64,000 nt of DNA, taken from positions 34,744,879-34,808,878 of the forward strand of contig NC_084596.1 in assembly GCF_033807715.1 (NCBI RefSeq), written 5' to 3'. Origin of the DNA: Cololabis saira (taxonomy: Eukaryota > Chordata > Actinopteri > Beloniformes > Belonidae). The translations under genes were made by a program, and so were the position numbers. Under the pieces are notes generated by a model. The model was not told where the DNA came from and made no database searches. It saw nothing but the letters and a program-made list of their open reading frames with translations. This document shows positions 23,513-32,920 of the stretch, one piece after another (positions within the stretch are counted from its first letter, which is position 1; each line of letters starts with the position of its first letter).

Positions 23513-24571
23513 TATATGTATGTGGTGTATCTATACATATATGGACAGTAATAAGTATATGTGTATATATTTATGCCTTAATACGTGTAGAAATATCTAT
23601 GAGTAAGAATGCTTGTAATGAATAAGATTGTACGCGGGTGAATATAAATTCACATCGTAAATAATGTACACATTTATGTATAGATGAATACAGGAACTCA
23701 GGGTAAATAGTGTTCATATACAGTACAGGGACATAGAACTGCACACGGCAATAATAACTCAGGGATCTGCTACTTTATACTCAGGTTTACCACAATATAT
23801 ATTTATACTTTGTGGAATTATTATTACTATTAATTTTTATAACTTCAAAATATGTCAAGAGTTTTTGATGTATAATAACGAGGGCCAAGACTGCTAAAAG
23901 TGTCTCTTGCATTCATTGTTGAAGTATGTTTAAGCATGTCTGTTACTTTATACTGCCACAACGAAAATAAACGAAATAAACATCTTTGAAATGAATTGAA
24001 TGTGCAACTAAAAAGTAATCGAAGTTCTTTCACTGACGGCTGGAGGCTGACTCCAATAACGTGTCAATATTCACTGATTCACATGTTAAAAATAACCAAC
24101 TTTACAGCAGAGATGAACATATTTACAGTCTGGTTCAAAAAATAGTTTGGGTCTCCACAGATAGATTTCATTTTTTTTTTGCTCTGTTTCATTTTAAAAT
24201 GCAAATTTTCCAGATAAAACCATTTTCAGATATGATACTGCTACAGGTTGGAGGGGGTTGGGTGACGGCATCAAAGGTTGTCATGGTCTTAACGTGATGT
24301 TGTAAGAAAGGAAAATCATAACCAAACCAATCCCAACGAACCCCCAATGAAGTCCTTTACTTTGAAAGACTTTATGGGTTGCGTGAAAACACATCAAGTG
24401 GGACAAAAGAGATGTATTAAATCTGATGGGTTGTGATGATGCTTCACTGTTGTGAAATATTCAGTGTTTGACGGAAAATGAAGCAAATTAATCATCATTA
24501 TTTTTTCCTCTTCTGGGAAGTTTGTGACTTTTTCAAAAACCACAATTTTTCTAACACCAGTGTGCATCACA
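23513..24571. other. AT-rich DNA, nothing recognised
   Basis: No motif, exon or clear transposon terminus recognised. Likely intergenic or old repeat sequence. Confidence 0.4.
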
Positions 24572-25938
24572 GGGGTATTCCAGGACGCAGGTTCAACAAA
24601 CTCTGAGTCGAACCCTCAATTCCAATCTCCGCCCTAAACCCTGAAGCCCTGAACCCTCACAGACTTAAGTGACATCAGTTGGAAGTGATCAAGTGTGAGA
24701 GGGTGTGAGGGCTCCAAATTGTAGAAATAAGAATAGGACAGCCCTTAACAGAAACCGGAAACACGTCAGATCAAAATGTTACGTACCGGTATTATAAGTT
24801 TGGGAATGATCATCCTACGGATGTTTGAAAACAAAGTGGTAGCCTATATAAAGGAGCATACAATTCAACAAAGAACACAATTTAAATATGCACACAGTAT
24901 AATATGTATTTCCTTGTTAATGTAGTGTCTTTCTTTCAATCTACCCATACCAGCGCATCCAGTATGCCAGGATCAATCGCAGAGTAATTTCTTTTTTGTA
25001 AGAGCGTGTAAACTGATGGTATCCTGAGTTAAATATTCCAGCTGTGTTATGACCATCTAATATTATTTTCCATTTTGAGCATGATGTCATTTCATTTTTG
25101 TAATAGAGCGTATAAATTGATGGTAACCTGAGCTAAATATTTCTGGCATAAACTGCAACGTTTTTGTTCTACTTGCTGAAATTGTTTAAATTTTGTGGTC
25201 ATAAATAAATGAATAACCAAATTACTGCCTGACTTGTTTGTGTTGGATCTAAAACTATCTTCCTAGTATTTACATGTATGCATTTCTGTTAACATAGGGA
25301 ATCTTAATTCAAACACTGTACTCAGATTAAAGAAAAGCAAGTCTTGTTTATTCAACACCAGGTCAACTGAGGATTTGTCTAATATAAAATGAAAACAAGA
25401 GAAATTGAACCTCAAAATATGAATAAAAAAATGATGAAGAAAACTACATTTTGTCCACCATCTTCCCAAAAATGTCAATTAGCTTAGATAACTGGTCATT
25501 CCTCTTCTTTTCCCTCTCCTCCTCCTTTTCATCCAGCTCCCTCAGCCTCTTTTTTCTTGTCTTTAGTCTTGAAGAATGTCCAAAACTTCATTTGTCCTTT
25601 TTTTGGTTTTCTTCCCTCCGTTTGTTGGTCGCTCCCTGTTTGTAAAGGAAATAATAGGGCCGTTGAAAAATCACATTGGAATTCAGGGTAACCCTGAACT
25701 CTGAGTTGACTTACCCTGAGATAGGAAACTCAGAGTTTTCGGTTCCAGAACAGCTGATATGAGTTAGTTCAGTTAACTCTGAGTATGTTCACCTCGAGCT
25801 AAGCGCGTGCATGAGGAAAATAAAAAGCCCTCATCAATGGAGCCCTGATACTACGATTCACCATGGCAACCGGCGACAACAAAAGATCCACATACTTCAC
25901 GCCACTGGAGTTAGAAGTGTTAATACGTGCGTTAGGCT
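24572..25938 (+). mobile_element. PIF/Harbinger 5' end, interrupted and truncated
   Basis: GGGGTATTCCAGGACGCAGG at 24572 followed by 'ttcaacaaactctgagt' is a familiar fish Harbinger terminus as I recall it. The sequence resumes at about 25680 ('aaccctgaactctgagttga') and runs into the N-terminus of the accessory SANT/Myb-like protein at 25863 (MATGDNKRSTYFTPLELEVL). It breaks off at about 25938. The intervening 24618-25680 is an insertion. Confidence 0.7.
25444..25640 (-). pseudogene. Lys/Glu-rich coiled-coil C-terminus in the Harbinger insertion
   Basis: Minus-strand frame reads KKRLRELDEKEEEREKKRND then QLSKLIDIFGKMVDKM and a stop (TAG at 25444-25446). It looks like the charged C-terminal tail of a transposon-encoded DNA-binding protein, but no diagnostic domain is present. 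It lies inside the segment that interrupts the Harbinger 5' end. Confidence 0.4.
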
Positions 25939-26212
25939 TGCAACCCGTCCCTTGAAATATGTAATTGTTACGTAATTGGGAATTAAAAGTTGCGTTCAGT
26001 ATTGAACCAATAAGGAACGCAGTTTATTCTGTATTTCACAATTGTCCCATGCACGTCTGTCACACACACACACACTCGCACACACATGAACAACAAATTA
26101 ACAATAATGAACAAAATAAAGGACAGGATATATTAAAGACAGCAACATGTGTTGGTGCGCTCTCTGCCTGCCCTGCAGACGGCCCGCCCCTTTGCGCTCC
26201 GTTGCCTAGTTA

Positions 26213-26290
26213 AGCCTAAATTATGGTTCCGCGTTAAATCGACACAGAGCCTATGCCCTAGGGTACGCGGCAACGCGCACCGTACGGTGA
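26213..26290. mobile_element. Half copy of the palindromic MITE
   Basis: AAGCCTAAATTATGGTTCCG followed by 'cgttaaatcgac' and 'gggtacgcggcaacgcgcaccgta' matches one arm of the 22118-22249 family. The second arm is missing. Confidence 0.65.
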
Positions 26291-26703
26291 TCTATAAACA
26301 TGGAGGGGTTCTTCACTCTTGTAGTAAATGTGTCTGTGTTTGTGTCTGCAGCACGTTGAGGCAAAGTACCTTCAGCTTCAGATTCTCGGGGAAGGAGGCT
26401 TCGGATCAGTTTATTCTGGGAGAAGAAGAGCTGATAATTTCCCAGTAGGTATCGCACCTCTGTTCTCAAGCCTCATGAGTACCGACTCTATCTGACACAC
26501 TGCTGACTCTGACCTGCAGGTGGACATCAAACACATCCCTAAAGGGAAGGTGGAGACTCGACCAGTGGTGAGCAGTCTGATCCTCAGTTTTGTTCTCCCG
26601 TTACGTTGTTGACGATCAAGAAGTCACACAAATGAAACTGCATCTACTTCATCATTAGGGCCCGAGCACCTTCAGTGCGAAGGCCCTATTGTATCTGTAG
26701 GAA

Positions 26704-26855
26704 TTCTTCTTCTTCTTCTTCTTCTTCTTCTTCTTCTTCTTCTTCTTCTTCTTCTTCTTCTTCTTCTTCTTCTTCTTCTTCTTCTTCTTCTTCTTCTTCT
26801 TCTTCTTCTTCTTCTTCTTCTTCTTCTTCTTCTTCTTCTTCTTCTTCTTCTTCTT
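26704..26855. repeat. (TTC)n, left part
   Basis: About 50 perfect TTC units directly before the 5' end of the Tx1 LINE. Confidence 0.97.
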
Positions 26856-27058
26856 GTGAGAGGAGTGTGAGTGGAAGAGCTGAGAGTGGATGGTAGATTT
26901 TTTCTCTTTTCTGTCCTTTGTTCTTTTCATGTATTGTTAGTGGTGTTTGTGTCAGTTGTTTAGTGTTGTGTTTGGTTAGTTTTATTTAAGTTTGTAGTTG
27001 TTTTTGTGTGTTTTTGCCAGCCAGGCTTTGTCTGGCTGGAGGACCACTCAAAGCCAAA

Positions 27059-28630
27059 ATGGCTGCCAGTGGCTTCTCCAGGCTGTCCCGGAAGCATGGC
27101 ATCAAAGTCGGTGCCGGCTCTCCGTGCAGCGTGGAGGAGGTGGCTTTGGCTGTGGGGGAGATCATCGGGCACAGCTCTGTCATGTCTGCTGCCCGCATGA
27201 ACAAAGCTGTGGTTTTGTTTTTGGAGAAGGAGGACCAGGTGAAATGTTTGGTGGAGAAGGGTATCACCGTCAATGGGCTGTTTGAGCCTGTGCTGCCGCT
27301 GACGCAGCCAGCAACTAAAATAACACTCTCAAACGTTCCTCCCTTCATCAGTGATGAGTTCCTGATAAGAGAGCTGTCTCGGCACGGTAAGGTGATATCA
27401 CCAATAAAAAAGATCTTATCTGGTTGCAAGTCACCACTCTTAAAACATGTTGTATCGTACCGGAGACAGCTCTTTATGATCTTGAACAACAAGACCGAAG
27501 AGTTCAATTATCGTTTTTTTGTTCGTGTGGACGATTTTGATTATGTTTTGTTTGCGACTTCTTCCCTGGTGAAGTGTTTCGGCTGTGGTGAGGGGGGACA
27601 CCTCATTAAGGCCTGTCCTAACCGCGCCGGCTCGGCTCCGCAGGGCTCCGGTGGGGGCCCTGCCACGGCGGCCGAGCGGCCAGCTCCTGCTGCGCGGCGG
27701 AGTCCTGATGCCGCGGTGGGGGGTGGGGCTGTGGGGGGAGCTGACTCAGACGCCCCGTCTGGGTCGGACCCCCCCGCGGCTTCATCCGCTCCGGTGGTTG
27801 AGAGTCGGGTGGAGAAGGAACAGGTGGAGAAGGAGCAGAGCAGGGACGGTGGTTGTTCTGAGGTGAGTGGTGAGAGGGAGAGTGGAGCAGGTGAAGGTGG
27901 TGAAATGGCAGCTGAGGTGACAGGTGGGCTTGGACCTGAGTTGTCTGAAGCAGGTGAGGTGACAAGTGAGCTGGGTGAGGTGACAAGTGTGCTGGGTGAG
28001 GTGACAAGTGAGCTGGGTGAGGTGACAAGTGTGCTGGGTGAGGTAGGTGAGCTGGGTGAAACTGGTAAAGTAATGGGTGAAACAGAAAAAATAACAGGTG
28101 AGCTGGGTGAAACCGGTAAAGTGACTGGAGAGTTGGGTGAAACAGAAAAAATAACAGGTGAGCTGGGTGAAACCGGTAAAGGGCCTGGTGAGTTGTGTGA
28201 GGCTGGTGCAGCTACTGAGGCTGAGGTCATGGAGGTCAGTGATCCTCATCCTTCAAAACGGCGCAGCAAACGAAAAAATACGCAGAAGGATGTTGTGGGC
28301 TGTAAGACTGGTCGGCTGTGGGCAAAACCAAGTGCTGCAGACAGCAGCGACAGTGAAGGCTGCATATCTGACTGCAGTGACATGTCCTGCAGTCAGATGA
28401 CTGCCAGTCAGGGACATAAACTATACTCTGAAACCATGTTTAAAGCGTTCCTGCAGCAGACAAAAGGCATGAAAGGCCTGGATATAGAGCAGCATTTTCC
28501 TGACAAGCTCATTTTTTATAACTCAGCGAAACGTGTCATTAAAAACCGAGCTACATCAGATCTCACTGATCAGGAAATTTTTAGACTGAGAAAACAAATG
28601 CTTAAGGTGAGAAAGCAACTCGGTTTTTAA
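27059..28630 (+). CDS. Tx1-like LINE ORF1, nucleic-acid-binding protein
   Basis: The chosen start is AAAATGG at 27059 (MAASGFSRLSRKHGIKVG...), which has a better Kozak context than the in-frame ATG at 27008; this gives 523 residues. One CCHC knuckle, CFGCGEGGHLIKACPNR, lies at about residues 173-189. After it come an Ala/Pro-rich linker, an acidic stretch and a tandem-repeat block at about 295-380 (units GELGEVTS, ELGETGKVTG, ELGETEKITG). The C-terminal third (residues about 395-523) is basic and compact (KRRSKRKN ... LRKQMLKVRKQLGF). ORF1 proteins package LINE RNA into particles. The stop TAA overlaps the ORF2 ATG. Confidence 0.9.
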   Translation: MAASGFSRLSRKHGIKVGAGSPCSVEEVALAVGEIIGHSSVMSAARMNKAVVLFLEKEDQVKCLVEKGITVNGLFEPVLPLTQPATKITLSNVPPFISDEFLIRELSRHGKVISPIKKILSGCKSPLLKHVVSYRRQLFMILNNKTEEFNYRFFVRVDDFDYVLFATSSLVKCFGCGEGGHLIKACPNRAGSAPQGSGGGPATAAERPAPAARRSPDAAVGGGAVGGADSDAPSGSDPPAASSAPVVESRVEKEQVEKEQSRDGGCSEVSGERESGAGEGGEMAAEVTGGLGPELSEAGEVTSELGEVTSVLGEVTSELGEVTSVLGEVGELGETGKVMGETEKITGELGETGKVTGELGETEKITGELGETGKGPGELCEAGAATEAEVMEVSDPHPSKRRSKRKNTQKDVVGCKTGRLWAKPSAADSSDSEGCISDCSDMSCSQMTASQGHKLYSETMFKAFLQQTKGMKGLDIEQHFPDKLIFYNSAKRVIKNRATSDLTDQEIFRLRKQMLKVRKQLGF

Positions 28631-31600
28631 TGATGTTGAAGCTGTTGGTTTTACTTTTATTTATCTCTTTTACTGTCTTTGCTTTTAACATCTCCATCAT
28701 AATGGATTCTTTTAGAGTGGGGACGTTAAACGTGAATGGTGCCAGAGAGGCAAGGAAAAGGGCACTGGTGTTTGACACAGCAAGGATGAAAAATATTGAT
28801 GTATTGTTTTTACAAGAAACACACAGCGATGAAGGCAATGAGGTGGACTGGAATAAAGAGTGGGAAGGAGAGGTGGCTTTGAGCCACAACACCACACTCA
28901 GCGGTGGAGTGGCCTTCCTGTTCTCTCGGAACTTTACTCCATCGTCCCTGGAGGTCGAGCATGTGGTGAAGGGGAGGTGTCTTTTAGTCAAGGCACAGTT
29001 TGAACATCACACACTGTTTTTTATGAATATTTATGCTCCAACAAACGGTACAGAGAGGAAGAGCTTTCTAGAAAAAGTCAACACTAGACTGAATTGCTGT
29101 GGGTCGGAGGATTTTTTATTCTTGGGTGGGGATTTTAACTGTACCGAGTACGAGTTTTTAGACCGTAATCATGCAGAGCCTCATCCAGCCTCCCAACACG
29201 CTCTGAAACAGCTGGTCTACTCCCACGGCCTGGTGGATGTGTGGCGAAGGATGCATACAGACTGCAGACAGTACACATGGTCCCACCTGAGAGAGGATAG
29301 AATCTCCTTAGCCAGACTTGATCGTTTTTATTGTTTTAAGCACCATTTTAATGTTTTTAAGCTGTGTAAAATAATGCCAGCTGGTTTTACAGATCATTCT
29401 TTGGTTTTATGTCATGTCACCATAAAGAACATTTTACCCAAGAGTGCATACTGGCATTTTAATTCAGTTTTAACATTTGACAAGGGTTTTAGCGAGGCTT
29501 TTAGTTATTTTTGGACTGGTTTTAGACACAGGAAAGATGATTTTACTTGTCTTAGGCAGTGGTGGGACCATGGTAAGACTGAGATAAAGCTTTTGTGTCA
29601 GCAGTATACTCTCAATGTCACACGTGACATCTGTCGGTCTATGAAAGACCTGGAGACTGAGATTGTGGAGCTGGAAACAATGAGTGCTTCCACAGGAAAT
29701 CGAGGATATATTGAAATCCTCAAGTCCAAAAAAATGGCTTTAGCCAACCTGCTGGACACCAGGGTACAGGGTGCACTGGTCCGGTCCCGGGTCCAGAACA
29801 TCACAGCGATGGATGCTCCCTCTAGCTTCTTCTTTGGCCTGGAGAAGAAGCATGGACAGAAGAAAATGATCCACTCTCTGCTCTCTGACACGGGGCAGGA
29901 GCTCACTGAACCTGGTCAGATCAGAAGGCGAGCTGTGCAGTTTTATTCATCCCTCTATACCAGCGAGTATGTGGAGGATGATGATCTGTTTGAGGGGTTC
30001 TGTGGTGAACTGCCTCAGGTCTCTGAGGAGACCAACTCACAGCTAGACCGGCCACTGCAGATGGAGGAGCTACACGCCGCTCTGCAGGGTATGCAGGGAC
30101 GGCGGTCTCCTGGCATCGATGGCCTGACGGTCGAATTTTACAAAGCCTTCTGGAGTGTTTTGGCACCTGACATTCTAGAGGTGTTTAATGAAAGTCTGAC
30201 CTCAGGTTCTCTGCCACTGTCCTGTCGGAGGGCTGTGGTTTCCCTGCTGCCAAAAAAAGGGAATCTGCAGGACATCAAGAACTGGCGCCCCGTGTCACTG
30301 TTGTGCACTGATTATAAGATCCTGTCCAAGGCTTTGGCCAACAGGCTTAGAGAAGCTATGGAGCAGGTCATCCACCGGGATCAGACCTATTGTGTGCCCG
30401 GCAGGTCCATGGTAGACAATGTCTACCTAATTCGAGATGTTTTGGAGGTCTCTAGCTCATTGGGTATAAATACTGGTCTCATTTCGTTAGATCAGGAAAA
30501 GGCATTTGACCGTGTTGAGCACGGCTTCCTCTGGAAAACCATGGGGAGGTTTGGGTTCAGCACTGGTTTCATTGCCAAGATCCAGGTGTTATATAGTGAC
30601 ATTGAGAGTGTACTGAAGTTTAATGGCAGTCTGTGTGCTCCTTTCGGGGTGCGTAGAGGCATCCGGCAGGGCTGCGCTCTGTCTGGGATGCTCTACGCAC
30701 TCTCCCTGGAACCCCTCCTCTGCAAGATCCGCACAAGAATCCGTGGCCTGATTTTACCTGGTTTTAGTGAAAACATCATTTTATCTGCTTATGCGGATGA
30801 TGTTATTGTTTTAATTAAAAACCAAAATGATATTGACATTTTATGTAATTTAACAGTTTCTTTCAACACTCTGTCTGCAGCGAGGGTGAATTGGAGCAAG
30901 AGTGAAGCTCTTGCTGTCGGTAGTTGGCGTGACGGTCTCCCAGTTCTTCCCCAGGGTCTGTCCTGGAAAACTGACGGCCTGAAATACCTCGGCGTCTTCC
31001 TCGGGAACGAGGCTACGATCCGGAGGAACTGGGAGGGCGTCACTGAAAAAATTGAAGCCAAACTAAAAAACTGGAAATGGCTGCTCCCTCAGATGTCGTA
31101 TCGAGGCAGGGTTCTTGTGCTGAACAATCTTGTGGCCTCCCTGCTTTGGCACCGTTTAGCCTGCATGGATCCTCCATCAGGTCTTTTAGCCCAGATCCAA
31201 GCAAAGCTTGTCAACTTTTTCTGGGATGGCTTTCACTGGGTGCCACAGGGGGTGCTGTTTTTACCCAGAGAGGAGGGGGGACAGGGCCTCATCCACTTGG
31301 CCAGCAGAACTGCCACCTTCAGACTACAGTTCATTCAGAGGTTTTTGTCAGGGCCGGCAGATCTGGTGTGGAGAGAAGTGGCCGGCTGCCTACTCAGACG
31401 TGTGAGTAACTTGGGACTGGATGCTGCTCTGTTTTTAACCGATTTTAAATTTTTAAGGTTAAATGGGTTACCTCCTTTTTATCAGGGTGTTTTTAAATCA
31501 TGGGCCCTTTTTAAATGTGATTCAGGAAAAAGCTCTAACTCTCTGTTCTGGTTGTTGAGAGAACCCTTAGTTCATGGAGCCAGGCTGGATGTCTGCAGTG

Positions 31601-32589
31601 GAGCTGTGCCTGGGCTGACGGCAGCGCTGTGCAGGACAAAGACCCTGGTCCTGAAACAGCTGGTTGACACCGCGGGGCCGGCGCTGTCAGACTCTCAGGC
31701 GGTGGGCTCTCTGCTGGGCATCCAGTCCACCAGGGTAACCCAGAGGATTCTGGAGCTGTGGAGGCAGAGGCTCTCTGGGAGGGAGAGAAGCCTCCTCATG
31801 GACTACGGCGGAGGGACTGAACCTGATGACAGAGACCCATTCCCGGAGGTCTTAATAAGTCCCCAACTAGGAGAGCTGGATGGACCTCTCCTCAAGGACA
31901 CTCAGTGGCTCAGCTTACACACAGCTGACAGAAAACTCATCTACAAAAACTGTGTGAAAGCTGTCAACAAGAGGGGACTGTGTGACAGGGCGTCCACTGT
32001 ATGGACTGACAAGCTGGGAGGAGATGGAGAGAGTCCGCAGTGGAGAGTTTTATACAAACCTCCCCTCAAGAAGAGAACAGCCGACCTCCAGTGGAGGATT
32101 TTACACGGAGCCATCGCCACCAATGCCTTCATCTCTGTCATTAATCCTGCTGTGTCAAACCAGTGCCCTTTCTGTCACCTTCGCGAGACGGTTTTCCATG
32201 TTTTTAGTGAGTGTAAGAGACTTTCACAGCTCTTCACTCTTTTAACCACTGTTTTTAGTCTTTTTAATGAAACATTTTGCAAAACAAAGTTTATTTATGG
32301 TGCAGGATACAGGAGGAGAAGTCAAACAAAGTGGCAACTCCTAAACTTTATTTCTGGTGAAGCCAAGATGGCGATTTATATATCCAGAAAGAACAAAATA
32401 GAGGACAGAGCAGTTCAGGAGGCCGCCTCAGTGTGGCGCTGCAACACCAGATGTAGACTGAGACTGGAGTACAATTTTTACAAGTTAATGAATGATTTGG
32501 ATTGTTTTAAGAACATCTGGTGTTACAACAATGTCCTGTGTAATGTTTTAAATGATGAACTGCACTTTGCACTTTTTCTTCAAGACTGA
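28630..32589 (+). CDS. Tx1-like LINE ORF2: APE endonuclease and reverse transcriptase
   Basis: 1319 residues. The APE-type endonuclease spans about 25-260, with all usual motifs: TLNVNGAR, FLQETHSD, NIYAPTNG, GGDFNC, ARLDRFY and FTDHSLV. The RT spans about 480-790, with SPGIDGLTVEFYK, LLPKKGN, NWRPVSLLCTDYKI, LDQEKAFDRVEH (motif A), RQGCALSGMLYAL (B), YADDVIVL (C, residues about 721-728) and LKYLGVFLG. A C-terminal CPFCHLRETVFHVFSEC (C-x2-C-x7-H-x4-C) lies near 1179. The ORF starts in TAATG, overlapping the ORF1 stop. A hydrophobic leader of about 24 residues (MMLKLLVLLLFISFTVFAF) precedes the endonuclease; MDSFRVG at residue 25 is the more usual family start. Every catalytic residue I can check is intact. 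Confidence 0.95.
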   Translation: MMLKLLVLLLFISFTVFAFNISIIMDSFRVGTLNVNGAREARKRALVFDTARMKNIDVLFLQETHSDEGNEVDWNKEWEGEVALSHNTTLSGGVAFLFSRNFTPSSLEVEHVVKGRCLLVKAQFEHHTLFFMNIYAPTNGTERKSFLEKVNTRLNCCGSEDFLFLGGDFNCTEYEFLDRNHAEPHPASQHALKQLVYSHGLVDVWRRMHTDCRQYTWSHLREDRISLARLDRFYCFKHHFNVFKLCKIMPAGFTDHSLVLCHVTIKNILPKSAYWHFNSVLTFDKGFSEAFSYFWTGFRHRKDDFTCLRQWWDHGKTEIKLLCQQYTLNVTRDICRSMKDLETEIVELETMSASTGNRGYIEILKSKKMALANLLDTRVQGALVRSRVQNITAMDAPSSFFFGLEKKHGQKKMIHSLLSDTGQELTEPGQIRRRAVQFYSSLYTSEYVEDDDLFEGFCGELPQVSEETNSQLDRPLQMEELHAALQGMQGRRSPGIDGLTVEFYKAFWSVLAPDILEVFNESLTSGSLPLSCRRAVVSLLPKKGNLQDIKNWRPVSLLCTDYKILSKALANRLREAMEQVIHRDQTYCVPGRSMVDNVYLIRDVLEVSSSLGINTGLISLDQEKAFDRVEHGFLWKTMGRFGFSTGFIAKIQVLYSDIESVLKFNGSLCAPFGVRRGIRQGCALSGMLYALSLEPLLCKIRTRIRGLILPGFSENIILSAYADDVIVLIKNQNDIDILCNLTVSFNTLSAARVNWSKSEALAVGSWRDGLPVLPQGLSWKTDGLKYLGVFLGNEATIRRNWEGVTEKIEAKLKNWKWLLPQMSYRGRVLVLNNLVASLLWHRLACMDPPSGLLAQIQAKLVNFFWDGFHWVPQGVLFLPREEGGQGLIHLASRTATFRLQFIQRFLSGPADLVWREVAGCLLRRVSNLGLDAALFLTDFKFLRLNGLPPFYQGVFKSWALFKCDSGKSSNSLFWLLREPLVHGARLDVCSGAVPGLTAALCRTKTLVLKQLVDTAGPALSDSQAVGSLLGIQSTRVTQRILELWRQRLSGRERSLLMDYGGGTEPDDRDPFPEVLISPQLGELDGPLLKDTQWLSLHTADRKLIYKNCVKAVNKRGLCDRASTVWTDKLGGDGESPQWRVLYKPPLKKRTADLQWRILHGAIATNAFISVINPAVSNQCPFCHLRETVFHVFSECKRLSQLFTLLTTVFSLFNETFCKTKFIYGAGYRRRSQTKWQLLNFISGEAKMAIYISRKNKIEDRAVQEAASVWRCNTRCRLRLEYNFYKLMNDLDCFKNIWCYNNVLCNVLNDELHFALFLQD

Positions 32590-32719
32590 AATGCTGATGT
32601 AGCCATTTATTTATTTATTGGGTATTCTGTTTTGTTTCAGGCACTTCAGCACTTTATAATGTGAACTGTATCCTGTGAAAATGTGAATAAAGTGTGTTTG
32701 TAAAAATCAAAAAAAAAAA

Positions 32720-32920
32720 TCTTCTTCTTCTTCTTCTTCTTCTTCTTCTTCTTCTTCTTCTTCTTCTTCTTCTTCTTCTTCTTCTTCTTCTTCTTCTTCT
32801 TCTTCTTCTTCTTCTTCTTCTTCTTCTTCTTCTTCTTCTTCTTCTTCTTCTTCTTCTTCTTCTTCTTCTTCTTCTTCTTCTTCTTCTTCTTCTTCTTCTT
32901 CTTCTTCTTCTTCTTCTTCT
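32720..32920. repeat. (TTC)n, right part
   Basis: About 67 perfect TTC units directly after the LINE poly(A) run. Together with the left block it was one array before insertion. Confidence 0.97.

Larger units (their letters stand above)
26857..32719 (+). mobile_element. Full-length Tx1-clade non-LTR retrotransposon in (TTC)n
   Basis: About 5.86 kb with (TTC)n on both sides. It has a 5'UTR of about 200 bp, two open reading frames, a 3'UTR of about 120 bp with AATAAA at about 32684, and a terminal run of eleven A's at 32709-32719. ORF2 length (1319 residues) and motif style match Xenopus Tx1 ORF2 and fish relatives. Both ORFs are free of stops, so this is a young copy that could still be mobile. 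No separate target duplication can be read because the target is a repeat. Confidence 0.92.

Noticed and set aside
26655..26930. Poly-Ser and poly-Lys ORFs
   Set aside because: (TTC)n read in different frames; likewise poly-Leu, poly-Arg and poly-Lys at 32646-33014.
27541..28249. Long minus-strand ORFs opposite LINE ORF1
   Set aside because: Shadows of the repetitive GEVTSELGE-coding region; no motif and the plus frame is clearly the coding one.
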